Part shown: positions 1 to 6,912 of the stretch, piece by piece | How the letters are laid out: each line of letters begins with the position of its first letter | How positions within the stretch are numbered: the stretch's first letter is position 1 | Source of the DNA: Euperipatoides rowelli | Lineage: Eukaryota > Onychophora > Udeonychophora > Euonychophora > Peripatopsidae | Assembly: GCA_003024985.2 (NCBI GenBank) | Contig: PXIH01S0056649.1 | Length of the DNA: 10,776 bases | Reading direction: 5' to 3' (one strand) | Notes under the pieces: model-generated | The model's input: only the letters and a program-made list of their open reading frames with translations | What the model was told of the DNA's origin: nothing | The model's database searches: none | Translations under genes and position numbers: made by a program

Positions 1-429
1 TTAAGGGTTGCTTGCCTAAAGGAAAAACTCTAGAAACGCCACTGCATTCCATAAAACATGAATGAAATCTGGGGTTAAATTTATAAACTAATGATTTATT
101 GGTAACATTCAATATTTTCAAAAAAATGTATATTGTTCACGACTATTGAATTTTAGTCTAAAAAATAAATAAACTAAATAAATAAGGATTGCTGAAGAGC
201 TATCCTTTCCTATAGTATCTAAAGTTTTATACGCCTCATTTGCATTAAAATTTTATGCTAGAGTTGCTCGATTGGGTTTTCTATGTTCAAATAGTGTTAC
301 GAATGTATGGTAGGTTTAAAAATAGAAAGGATTCCATTTCAAAAATGATGTATCTGATTATATTGATTCTTAAGTGTTCACTATATGTTTTATTATTTCC
401 TGCAATTCACATTAATTACCACAGTTGAC
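1..429. other. AT-rich stretch without a recognisable gene
   Basis: All frames are closed by frequent stops, and I see no RNA gene, terminal inverted repeat or protein similarity. A short AAAT-type run lies near 165-184. It borders the 3' side of the minus-strand LINE remnant, so part of it could be diverged LINE 3' untranslated sequence, but no poly-A or microsatellite tail marks an end here. Confidence 0.6.
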
Positions 430-624
430 TGCATTCTTCATTGATCGGGGAGCCGAGTGATTTGCCACTCAAAGTTGTGTTTGTGTTTACAACTTGCTCA
501 CTCTCTCTACTGAACACACCTCCGAGGCATCAAGTTAAAAAAGTCGGCCCAGGCTATTTGATCATCCCAGTCGATCATCTCGACAATTTTTTTAGTTTTT
601 TTAAAAATTAAATTTTACTTGAGC
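430..624 (-). other. 3' flank of the LINE remnant, with small hairpins
   Basis: This stretch lies just downstream of the LINE ORF2 stop on the minus strand and is more GC-rich than its surroundings, so it is probably LINE 3' untranslated sequence. It holds three short foldbacks: GAGTG/CACTC at 455-470, an AAGTTGT/ACAACTT pair at 471-495, and GTCGA/TCGAC at 570-584. A 13-bp direct repeat, TTCTTCATTGATC, occurs at 434-446 and again at 629-641 over the end of the ORF. Compact 3' stem-loops are known recognition features for several LINE reverse transcriptases; that these serve such a role is inference. Confidence 0.4.
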
Positions 625-1600
625 TCAGTTCTTCATTGATCTAATCGATAGCCAACTTGTATTCCAAATTTTTGTACCATATTCTCTAAAAGATTTTGAG
701 AAGAATTTTAACTTATTAAATAGCCTATGTAAAAAAATGTTAACTGATTGTCTTATAATATGATTGTGAACTGTATTTGTATTTTTAAAAAGATCAATTA
801 AAAAAGCTGGTTCATTTCCGTTACAAATCTTCCACATCATCACACCTATAAATCTATTTCTTCTAGATTCTAAACTGTGCCAGCCCAATTTTACAAATCT
901 ACATTGGCACTGGAGGGACTTGGTCCAAAAACAAACAATCTAACAGCAAAATTAAATATTCTTTGTAATTCTTCAGATAAAAGTTTACCGCAAGAATTGT
1001 AAACAATACAACCATATCCAATCTGGATAAACCAGAGCATTGAATAACAAAATAAAGATATTAGTATTTAAAACGTTCCTAAACTTCATAATATAATATA
1101 GGGTTCTCATCGATGATCGATATAGTCAATATGAACATCCCATTTTAGGAACTCATCCACAATAATTCCAAGTCTTTTTATTGAATAACTTGGATTAAAA
1201 GTTTCATTGTTGATAGTTAAATTGAAAAAGTCAGTTTTTAATATTGCTTTTTTTTTCCTTGTACCAATTAACATTAATTTTGTTTTTTTTTATCATTAAT
1301 TTCCAACTTATTATTCTTCATACATAGGTAATTTATCCTAATATCAGATTCAATATGACCCTTAAGTATATTTAGATCCTGATGGGCATACCAAAGAGTT
1401 ATGTCATCAGTAAAGAGAGAAATTTCACTAAAATTTAAATATTATGGTAAGTCATTAATATAAGCCATAAATAGCATCAGAGAAAGTATCAAACGTTGGG
1501 GGACTCCATACTTTACTTTTATAAATGATGACAAAACACCTTTCATTTGGGTTACCTGAATTCTATCAGTTAGAAAGTCTGAAAACCTCATATAGCTTTA
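625..1600 (-). pseudogene. Decayed LINE ORF2, reverse transcriptase C-terminal half (CR1/Jockey-like)
   Basis: On the minus strand this encodes the later part of a non-LTR retrotransposon polyprotein, which would copy element RNA into DNA at a nicked target. Reading from 1600 downwards I see an FLTDRIQV-type segment, the KYGVPQ motif near 1494-1515, LMLFMAYINDLP near 1450-1485, and the catalytic box as FTDD (1403-1414, normally F/Y-A-D-D), followed by TLWYAHQD. Next come a KLEIND...KLMLIGT segment, broken by a frameshift at a run of A (about 1283-1292 on the plus strand), and a YNALVYPDW-like segment near 1020-1045. The last 88 codons (625-888) are open and match the usual ORF2 tail: LGWHSLESRRNRF, a VHNHIIRQS segment, and GTKIWNTSWLSIRS. 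There is a stop after INDLP and several frame changes. The endonuclease and the first half of the reverse transcriptase are missing, as in typical 5'-truncated copies. The class is confident, the clade less so. Confidence 0.85.
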
Positions 1601-2100
1601 AGGGGCCAGAAACCTTGTTTTCACTATACTAAATCAAAGTGATAGAGTGTAAACTGGAAGTGATGCTATAATGGGATGTCATATTCACATATATGTTTAC
1701 GAAACAGGAACTAGAGGTTTGCCATCTTGGACAGGATGTGGTGACCTTTGACCAAGATTATGAGATTACTTCTAGTAGGTGGAGCCTAAATTGAATGTGA
1801 TTTCTAATGTGAGACCTTATGTCCAAATATGGTACAAAAAACACTTAGACTATACCTTTAATAAACATGCATAAACTAGCACTGGAAATGTCCATAACTA
1901 TTGATTTACATAATAGCAACATTAAAAAAACAAAAAAAAACTCTTAGTTTTCAAGTATTGCATTTTATCAATATCCTATCATCACATGATTGTTCTAAAA
2001 TCTGATATTAATCAATTAAAAGCAGCATACTTACATTCAATATATTAATACTCCTTATCTGAAAATGTTGTGATTGAAATGATCTGTATAACCTAACTAG
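1601..2100. other. Non-coding stretch, no gene seen
   Basis: No open frame or recognisable repeat boundary is visible. The left part directly abuts the truncated LINE 5' end near 1600 and is slightly richer in GC than its surroundings to about 1830. One notable short motif, GTGACCTTTGACCA at 1741-1754, reads on the minus strand as two nuclear-receptor half-sites spaced by one base. A run of A with one C interruption lies at 1923-1940. Confidence 0.5.
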
Positions 2101-2415
2101 TGTCTTAGTCAATGTATTTTCTTAACCTATATTATGTCTTAGCCATGTTATTTCTAGTCCATATTGTTTCTTATCCTATCTTGTTTCTTAAACCACATTG
2201 TTTATAATCCCATTATTTGTTAATTTATATAATTTCTATAACTTATATAATTTCTTAATCCATGTTGTTCTTAGCCCATATTGTTTCTTAATAAATGTTG
2301 TTTCTTAGCCCATATGTTTCTTAGTTGTTTCTCAGCTCATATTATATCTTAGCTCATGTTGTATCTTATCCTATATGTTTTTCTTGCTCACATTGTTTCT
2401 TATCTTATATTGCTT
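2101..2415. repeat. Degenerate 17-bp minisatellite, about 18-20 units
   Basis: The stretch is a head-to-tail array of a unit close to TTCTTAGCCCATATTGT, with each copy 11-19 bp long. Clear copies include TTCTTATCCTATCTTGT, TTCTTAATCCATGTTGT, TCTTAGCCCATATTGT and CTTAGCTCATGTTGTAT. The TTCTTA half is best conserved, while the CATATTGT half varies. Units near 2215-2250 have drifted most (TTTATATAATTTC variants). The array has no open reading frame and no relation to the other repeats here. The unit-to-unit divergence suggests an old array no longer being homogenised. Confidence 0.85.
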
Positions 2416-2827
2416 TAGCTTCTTTGAAGTTTCTTTACACTACTAAAATGTTATTCCACTAATATATTTGCAAATATATATTTCTAAGATAATCCTTACA
2501 CTTTTAACACCTCAGATTTAAAAGTAGAGAATAGTTCATTTAAGGCTTTAACCTAGATATACTTATGTAGGTGTTTCCCTGACTTTAAATTACATCTTGG
2601 ATATTATGTAGGACCAAATTAAATATTTGATTGTCTTTTTTTTTCTCATTTTTTCTTGTACACCGCTTCCCTTAAAGAGAATGAAAGAAATAGATACTCA
2701 TTCAAAGATAATATTATCTTCTTGGAGAATTTAAAAGTGTAAATATTACTAGGAGAAGATATGTGACAGCAATCAAATGTAATGAGTTAAGAATTTGGAA
2801 ACCATCGTATTTATTAGTTATGATGCA
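2416..2827. other. AT-rich stretch, no gene seen
   Basis: Nothing beyond simple AT-rich sequence is recognisable: no open frame of useful length, no inverted repeat and no protein similarity on either strand. It separates the minisatellite from the hAT fragment. Confidence 0.5.
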
Positions 2828-2853
2828 CAGGGCCGCATTATCCATTAAGCCGA

Positions 2854-2870
2854 CTAGGCACAGTGCCTAG
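2854..2870. repeat. Perfect 17-bp palindrome in the left end of the hAT element
   Basis: CTAGGCAC and GTGCCTAG flank a single central A. The right end of the element carries one half of it (GTGCCTAGG at 3341-3349). Subterminal palindromes of this kind are commonly transposase binding sites in hAT elements; that role is inferred here. Confidence 0.6.
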
Positions 2871-3037
2871 GACTTATGAATCTTTTACGGACAACAATAT
2901 TTCACTGAAAAAAAACCTAAAAAAAAAAAAAATCACAAAATAAGAAGAAATCAGCACATTTTAATTTAAAATATTATTTAGATATGTGAATGACAAAAAC
3001 AATAATTTAAGTTGTTGTGTTCCTCAACAACTCACTG

Positions 3038-3340
3038 CTATAATAACAGACACAGTAGTGTAGGTCTAGTAGATATTTTCAGTTTAATGTTTAAATGTTT
3101 ACTTTGTGACATTTTTTTCTGTGCATATTCAGTAATTATCTCATTGAATGGCAATTATTGCATAACATCGTTTTCAATTGAAATTAGTGAAAGTGATGGT
3201 TGCTGCCCCATTGTTGATGGGAGATCATTTTTTATCAATTTCACCTTTTAGAAGCTTCTTTCTTCTTCTGCATTTGTTCTGAAAATGGGGCGATAGATTC
3301 TGAATGCTATGTTTAATTTGGAAATATATATACTGTAAAA
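3038..3340 (-). pseudogene. hAT transposase C-terminal dimerisation domain, decayed
   Basis: Translated on the minus strand, this gives the end of a hAT-family transposase: LNIAFRIY, then TNAEEERSF, KLIKNDLPSTMGQQ, LSLISIEND, and LPFNEIITEYAQKK. The order and spacing fit the hAT C-terminal dimerisation domain (Dimer_Tnp_hAT), which holds transposase subunits together. There are two in-frame stops: TAA at 3248-3250, one codon after ERSF where the family usually has Ser, and TAA at 3155-3157 after NDVMQ. The frame is otherwise continuous to TAG at 3038-3040. The catalytic residues lie upstream in the family and are absent. The long open frame on the opposite strand here has no support of its own. 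Confidence 0.8.
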
Positions 3341-3376
3341 GTGCCTAGGGCCTATGAAGTTCTTAACACGGCCATC

Positions 3377-3578
3377 ATTACACTTGAATAGGCTTTTTGA
3401 ATGGGAAGTGATGCCTATTTGACTAGATACAGATTGATTTTGGATAGATATAAAAATGGATTTGGTAGATTTTTTTCAATGTTAAAACTCTGCCATCAAT
3501 GACAATTGCATATAAACTATGAAACTTTGTCATGTATTTTATTTAGGAAAATCAATGTTTTTTTTTTAAAAAATAGTA
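3377..3578. other. Spacer between the hAT fragment and a MITE
   Basis: AT-rich sequence with no gene. A few scattered GATAGAT and GGATTTGG-like words occur near 3425-3470 but make no clear array. A T run followed by A's lies at 3558-3573. Confidence 0.4.
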
Positions 3579-3587
3579 CAACAATTT
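3579..3587. repeat. Left target-site duplication of MITE A
   Basis: CAACAATTT lies immediately before GGTCAG and matches 3838-3846 in 9 of 9 bases. Confidence 0.85.
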
Positions 3588-3837
3588 GGTCAGATTCCAT
3601 TATTTGCCCACCAATATGTCTGATGGTAGTAAGTTGAAATTATTTAGATTGTCACTCATCAAAATATTATTTCACCTCTAGATTATCCTAGGGGTCAGGG
3701 CTACGGTAAGGTTAGGACTGTAAAGAAAATATACTAAAATCAGCGATAAAAATACTAATTCTACATGCTACAACGTTTTAGTTGTCACGTGACTCCTAAC
3801 GTTAATTATGTTGGTGGGCAGATAACGCAATTTGACC
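3588..3837. mobile_element. 250-bp MITE with 9-bp target duplications (MITE A)
   Basis: The terminal inverted repeats are 30 bp with 25 identities. The left arm begins GGTCAGATTCCATTATTTGC (3588-3607) and the right arm, read from 3837 on the minus strand, begins GGTCAAATTGCGTTATCTGC. Both continue with CCACCAA. The element is flanked by perfect 9-bp direct repeats CAACAATTT at 3579-3587 and 3838-3846. It encodes nothing and would have been moved by a transposase encoded elsewhere. Nine-base duplications are typical of Mutator-like elements and occur in a few other superfamilies, so the class is open. Its core (3666-3718) is shared with the MITE at 5381-5639. Confidence 0.85.
3784..3793. promoter_or_regulatory. 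GTCACGTGAC palindrome (E-box, CLEAR-like)
   Basis: This perfect 10-bp palindrome lies inside MITE A. It contains the CACGTG E-box and equals the consensus described for TFEB/MITF-family lysosomal (CLEAR) elements in vertebrates. No gene lies nearby, so any regulatory role here is speculation. The related MITE at 5381-5639 has only CATGTGAC at the matching place. Confidence 0.3.
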
Positions 3838-3846
3838 CAACAATTT
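3838..3846. repeat. Right target-site duplication of MITE A
   Basis: CAACAATTT lies immediately after TTTGACC and is identical to 3579-3587. Confidence 0.85.
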
Positions 3847-4891
3847 AATACATAAGAAAAATATATAATACAAATCTTAATTAACAGAAAAATCCAGGAA
3901 GTACACTAATTCAAATTCATGCCATCATTAACAATACAAATATTGTACAAACATTTTGTATGCCTAAGCAAAACCACTCAGCTATGGTCCAAAGTTCAAT
4001 GTTTTTTTAAGCATTAATTTATTTGTAATATATACATTTAATAAATTTTAATATAATTATGATGAAAGCATAAAAGAAAAGTTTGCCAAAGGCAGGAAAT
4101 ATTTAGCAATAGTTAGTTATGAATTTTGTTTCTAAAATGCATTAGCCAACTCCCTGTCAAAGGGTTAATTTGCACATTTTTTCACATATTCTATATTTTT
4201 AAGACTGATTTTAAAAAGTATCACATTTTTGACTTGAGCTCTTTTCTTGTTTTTACCAGGTTATCAGAAATGCAGCACTTGTTTTAAGAGGTCAGCATTA
4301 CAATTGATAACCTTTTACTTAAAATTGAAGATAAGCTGGTTTTGATAGCTAGATAATGTTCAAGTGATTGCCTACTTAATATCATAAAAAGGGGAGGTAA
4401 CAAAGAAGGGTAGTCAAAATAATAACTGATAAATTAGAACCTCGACATAATATGAACTTCAGGAAGGGAAACGTGACTGGCATATATCCCAAGAAGGCAT
4501 AAAAAAATAACTATCTAAAATTGAGATAAGCAAATTTACATAAGCATAAAAAAGAGATTAATATATCTTTCAAATACTATGATCGAAGTTTTAATTAACA
4601 AATGACTATATTCAATATTATCTAGCATAAAGTGAAAATGACATTTCATTTAGCCAAATTCTCACTTTTATAATTAAATTAGAAGATTAAATAGTTACCA
4701 TGAAATAACAATAAAATGAGCTTATAAATGATTAAAATATTTATCAAAAACAAATTAGCTTATCCATGAATCAGAAAAAAATATTTGAAGAAAGAAACAA
4801 TAAATTTTAAGGTAAATTAATTGTAATAAAAAATTATGATGCAAATGTTTTGAAATAGTAAACAATAATGGCAATTAATTTCTATTTAATT
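3847..4891. other. Long AT-rich stretch, no gene seen
   Basis: About one kilobase of AT-rich DNA with dense stops in all frames. I found no TIR pair, tandem array or protein similarity. A slightly GC-richer patch with AAAGGGGAGGTAAC is at about 4387-4400; it may be a relic of a dispersed repeat but cannot be delimited. Weak AAAGTGA/TCACTTT foldback arms lie about 30 bases apart around 4629-4670. Confidence 0.5.
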
Positions 4892-4942
4892 AAAGACTGT
4901 AAATATATTAAGTATTTATTAATTAATATATTTATAGTCTTT
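4892..4942. repeat. Inverted repeat, 19-bp arms with 13-bp loop
   Basis: AAAGACTGTAAATATATTA at 4892-4910 pairs with TAATATATTTATAGTCTTT at 4924-4942, with 18 of 19 positions matching. It would form a strong cruciform or hairpin. It is directly followed by a pyrimidine-rich tract (about 4937-4981, with CTCCCTCCCTCTCTCTGTCT) and lies just outside the hAT-like end at 4987. It could be a very short palindromic element or a chance AT-rich foldback; the matched AAAGACT/AGTCTTT ends make pure chance less likely. Confidence 0.7.
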
Positions 4943-4986
4943 CATCTTCCTCTCAATTTTTCTCCCTCCCTCTCTCTGTCTAATTT

Positions 4987-5090
4987 AGTGTTGGGATAAT
5001 CAAATACTTTTAATAATCGAATAAGTGGTATTCGAATAAAACAATATTCTAATAACTAATCGAATAAAATATTCGAATAGTTTTGTTTTT
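4987..5090. mobile_element. Probable hAT-like transposon end with TTCGAATA subterminal motifs
   Basis: Starting at TAGTGTTGGGATAATC, this segment carries four closely spaced copies of an (A/T)TCGAATA motif, at about 5016-5023, 5030-5037, 5059-5066 and 5071-5078. A short unique start followed by clustered TCGAATA repeats resembles ends I know from invertebrate hAT elements, where they serve as transposase binding sites. The expected opposite end (CCCAACACTA) is not seen; only degenerate motifs occur near 5650-5660 and 5765-5800 (AATCGATTACTTGAATAA). The call rests on pattern memory, with no coding evidence. Confidence 0.4.
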
Positions 5091-5380
5091 GAGCAATGAA
5101 TAATCTTATCAACCTCAAGTGAAAATAAATAGTTTATAGAATGCAATATTTGAATAATTGTAAACACTATTGTTAGTATTATTTCTGAATATTATAAATT
5201 AATTTGTTTCATACAATTAAAAAACAAAGTAAAATAGAGTAAAACACATAAGAGACAATAACACAAATTAGTGAAATAGTTAAACAAATTTTTACATTAA
5301 GCAAACAGCTTTCTTGTACATTTGAATCATAGTGCTAGTTGAATCAAATGAATAACTATTGGAATGACTAGGGCCTAGCT

Positions 5381-5639
5381 GAAGCAAAGTTTTATGAACT
5401 TTTAGTCACATGATCAAGATGGATAGCAGCATTGTCCTAACCTTTCCCTAACCCTGAACCCTAACTTCTACTATGTATTAAACCAACTATGCCCCAACCC
5501 TATGATGATGAAGGGGTGAAATAATCCTTTTTTGATCGATTTTGATCATTTCAACAAAATTTACATCCGCCATACTGTTAATCAACCGTTAACCAATCAG
5601 CGGCACTATGCACTTGAAAAGTTCACAATTCTGTGCTTC
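5381..5639. mobile_element. About 260-bp MITE sharing its core with MITE A (MITE B)
   Basis: Imperfect terminal inverted repeats, 19 of 23 identical, lie at 5381-5403 (GAAGCAAAGTTTTATGAACT then TTT) and at 5617-5639 (minus strand GAAGCACAGAATTGTGAACT then TTT). No target duplication is obvious, so the true ends may be slightly further out. Read on the minus strand, the interior has ATTATTTCACC, GGGTTCAGGG and AAAGGTTAGGAC in the same order as MITE A, so the two share ancestry although their termini differ. It is non-coding. It may be nested inside the hAT-like sequence that begins near 4987. Confidence 0.65.
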
Positions 5640-5991
5640 CATTATGCGCTAATATTTGAATGTATGTGAATTAATTACATTATTTTAATGTAAATTTTCT
5701 GAATAGTCATGTATGAATTTCCGTGAAAAATTATTAGCTCTAAATATTTAAATGCTTGCATAATAATCGATTACTTGAATAAAAGTGAACAATTTGAATG
5801 TTTTGGAAGGCAATTTAAAAAATGCTACAATAAAATAAAATTTATAAACAATAAATATTTTTTACAAATAATTATATTTTCAAATTTAAATAACATAATT
5901 ATATTTATTTTAAGGATTTTTACATGATAACAACAATGCCATATTTTACATGTAAAAATGTATTTTTATATTTTGCATATTTATATTTTGC
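5640..5991. other. AT-rich spacer, possible far end of the hAT-like element
   Basis: There is no gene. Degenerate TTTGAAT words and AATCGATTACTTGAATAA (near 5765-5782) may be the decayed right side of the element that starts at about 4987. A TTTTACATGTAAAA palindrome is at 5944-5957. The long minus-strand open frame at 5920-6147 crosses the MITE boundary at 5997 and has no similarity, so I do not treat it as a gene. Confidence 0.45.
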
Positions 5992-5996
5992 TAATA
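5992..5996. repeat. Left putative target duplication of MITE C
   Basis: TAATA directly precedes GGCCAGTC and is repeated directly after the right arm at 6454-6458. Confidence 0.6.
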
Positions 5997-6453
5997 GGCC
6001 AGTCAATAAGGGATTAAATGTGGAAAAAAATGGTGGAAAGCTGGAATAAAGTTTAATATGTTTGCAATAGTGCCCTTTATAACATGTTAATTTTGCACCC
6101 CTGTACCACCCCGGATTTGGCAGCCATTTTGAAAAAATGGTGGCCAAATTTAGTTTTTTTCAAATATCTCGCTTGTGAAGCATTCTAGATCAAATTATGT
6201 AATGGGTAAAATAAGCTACTGAAAGTTCTGTATAAAGTCCAATACATTTTTTTCATAGGATGCATTGTTTAGCTGCTAGAGGAATGAATATGTACCCAAC
6301 TTCTTCTCCAAATCATTTTTATCACTGAAATTGAGTAAACATTCCCAGAAAATGCAAAATTAATATGTTATAAATGATACTCTTACAAACATATTAAATT
6401 TTGTTTTAACTTTCCACCATTTTACTTCACTTTTAATCCCTTATTGACTGGCC
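5997..6453. mobile_element. 457-bp foldback MITE with about 101-bp arms (MITE C)
   Basis: The left arm (5997-6097) begins GGCCAGTCAATAAGGGATTA and the right arm (6353-6453) is its inverse, identical for the first 22 bases and roughly 80-85% identical over about 101 bases, including matching TTTATAACAT and TTAATTTTGCA blocks. The flanks are TAATA at 5992-5996 and TAATA at 6454-6458, a possible 5-bp target duplication. Because both flanks are palindromic-compatible, a TA or AAT duplication with slightly longer ends is equally possible, leaving the superfamily open (Tc1/mariner with TA, or others). A small internal hairpin, CCATTTT/AAAATGG, is at 6124-6140. No coding capacity. Confidence 0.85.
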
Positions 6454-6458
6454 TAATA
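6454..6458. repeat. Right putative target duplication of MITE C
   Basis: TAATA directly follows GACTGGCC and matches 5992-5996. Confidence 0.6.
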
Positions 6459-6617
6459 GATTAATATCCATTTTCATGCACTATTAAATAAGTCTACAAC
6501 CAATTGTCTGCACTAAAGGTATACATAGTTTTATATTATTATTATAGAACTGACAAATGTTATTGCTAGTGGTTATAAGTAGTCAATAGTGAACATTTAT
6601 TCTGAATTTTGAGTTAA

Positions 6618-6641
6618 TTTTTTTTATTGTCTCTGTTTCAG
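6618..6641 (+). promoter_or_regulatory. Strong 3' splice site (acceptor) before the coding block
   Basis: A near-continuous pyrimidine tract ends in TTGTCTCTGTTTCAG, with the AG at 6640-6641. It lies 34 bases before the first ATG (6676) of the zinc-module protein and after long AT-rich sequence, as expected for an intron end. With the donor at 8785 it brackets the whole coding block as one exon. Confidence 0.65.
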
Positions 6642-6645
6642 GAAA

Positions 6646-6666
6646 ATGGTTGTGTCTGAATCCTAA
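6646..6666 (+). other. Very short upstream open frame
   Basis: An ATG at 6646 opens a six-codon frame that ends at TAA (6664-6666), ten codons' distance or less before the likely main ATG at 6676 and in the same frame. If the exon is transcribed this would be a leader uORF; it may equally be chance. Confidence 0.25.
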
Positions 6667-6675
6667 GTTGTAAAG

Positions 6676-6912
6676 ATGTCATCATTAGGTTTGTGTTTCA
6701 TTTGCGAGACACTTCTCTCGGAGAGTGCTACTCGTGAAGTAAAAGAAAAGGGAATAAAAACGATGATAGAATGCAGTGCAAAATGGAAAGATGGAAAACA
6801 TTCTCAATTAACTGGAATTCAAAGCATAATTGTTCATGAAAATTGTAGGAAACTTTACACAAAACAAAGAAGTGCTACAGCTTACCAGTCAAAAAAAAAA
6901 AAAACTGTCTGA
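6676..6912 (+). other. Segment 1: first zinc-binding module
   Basis: The 78 codons from ATG 6676 hold Cys7-x2-Cys10 (LCFICE) and His54-x2-Cys57 (VHENCRKLYT), a C2HC-like pair of ligand couples about 44 residues apart, with many Lys/Arg between and after. Such a module plausibly binds DNA. The frame ends at TGA (6910-6912) only because the run of 14 A (6891-6904) is out of phase; the next segment continues one base earlier. Confidence 0.75.

Larger units (their letters stand above)
2828..3376 (-). mobile_element. Internally deleted hAT DNA transposon
   Basis: A transposase C-terminus on the minus strand (3038-3340) lies between two related ends in inverted orientation. The left end starts CAGGGCCGCATTA at 2828 and runs into CTAGGCAC. 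The right end, read on the minus strand from about 3376, gives GGCCGTGTTA and then CCTAGGCAC. The transposase frame begins exactly where the right-end sequence stops (3340/3341), so most of the element between the end and the last domain has been deleted. CAGGG-type ends are usual for hAT elements. I could not find a convincing 8-bp target duplication, so the outer limits are good only to a few bases. Confidence 0.7.

Noticed and set aside
3012-3251. 79-codon open frame on the plus strand
   Set aside because: It is antisense to the hAT dimerisation domain, which has clear family motifs on the minus strand; this frame has no similarity of its own.
4021-4900. Possible CRISPR-like or regularly spaced repeats
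   Set aside because: AT-rich words recur by composition only; there is no fixed unit or spacing, and the window is eukaryotic.
5434-5525. Telomere-like CCTAACCCT sequence
   Set aside because: The words are irregular, lie inside MITE B and are shared with MITE A, so they are element core and not an interstitial telomere array.
5920-6147. 75-codon open frame on the minus strand
   Set aside because: It straddles the boundary of MITE C at 5997 and has no recognisable motif, so it is a chance frame.
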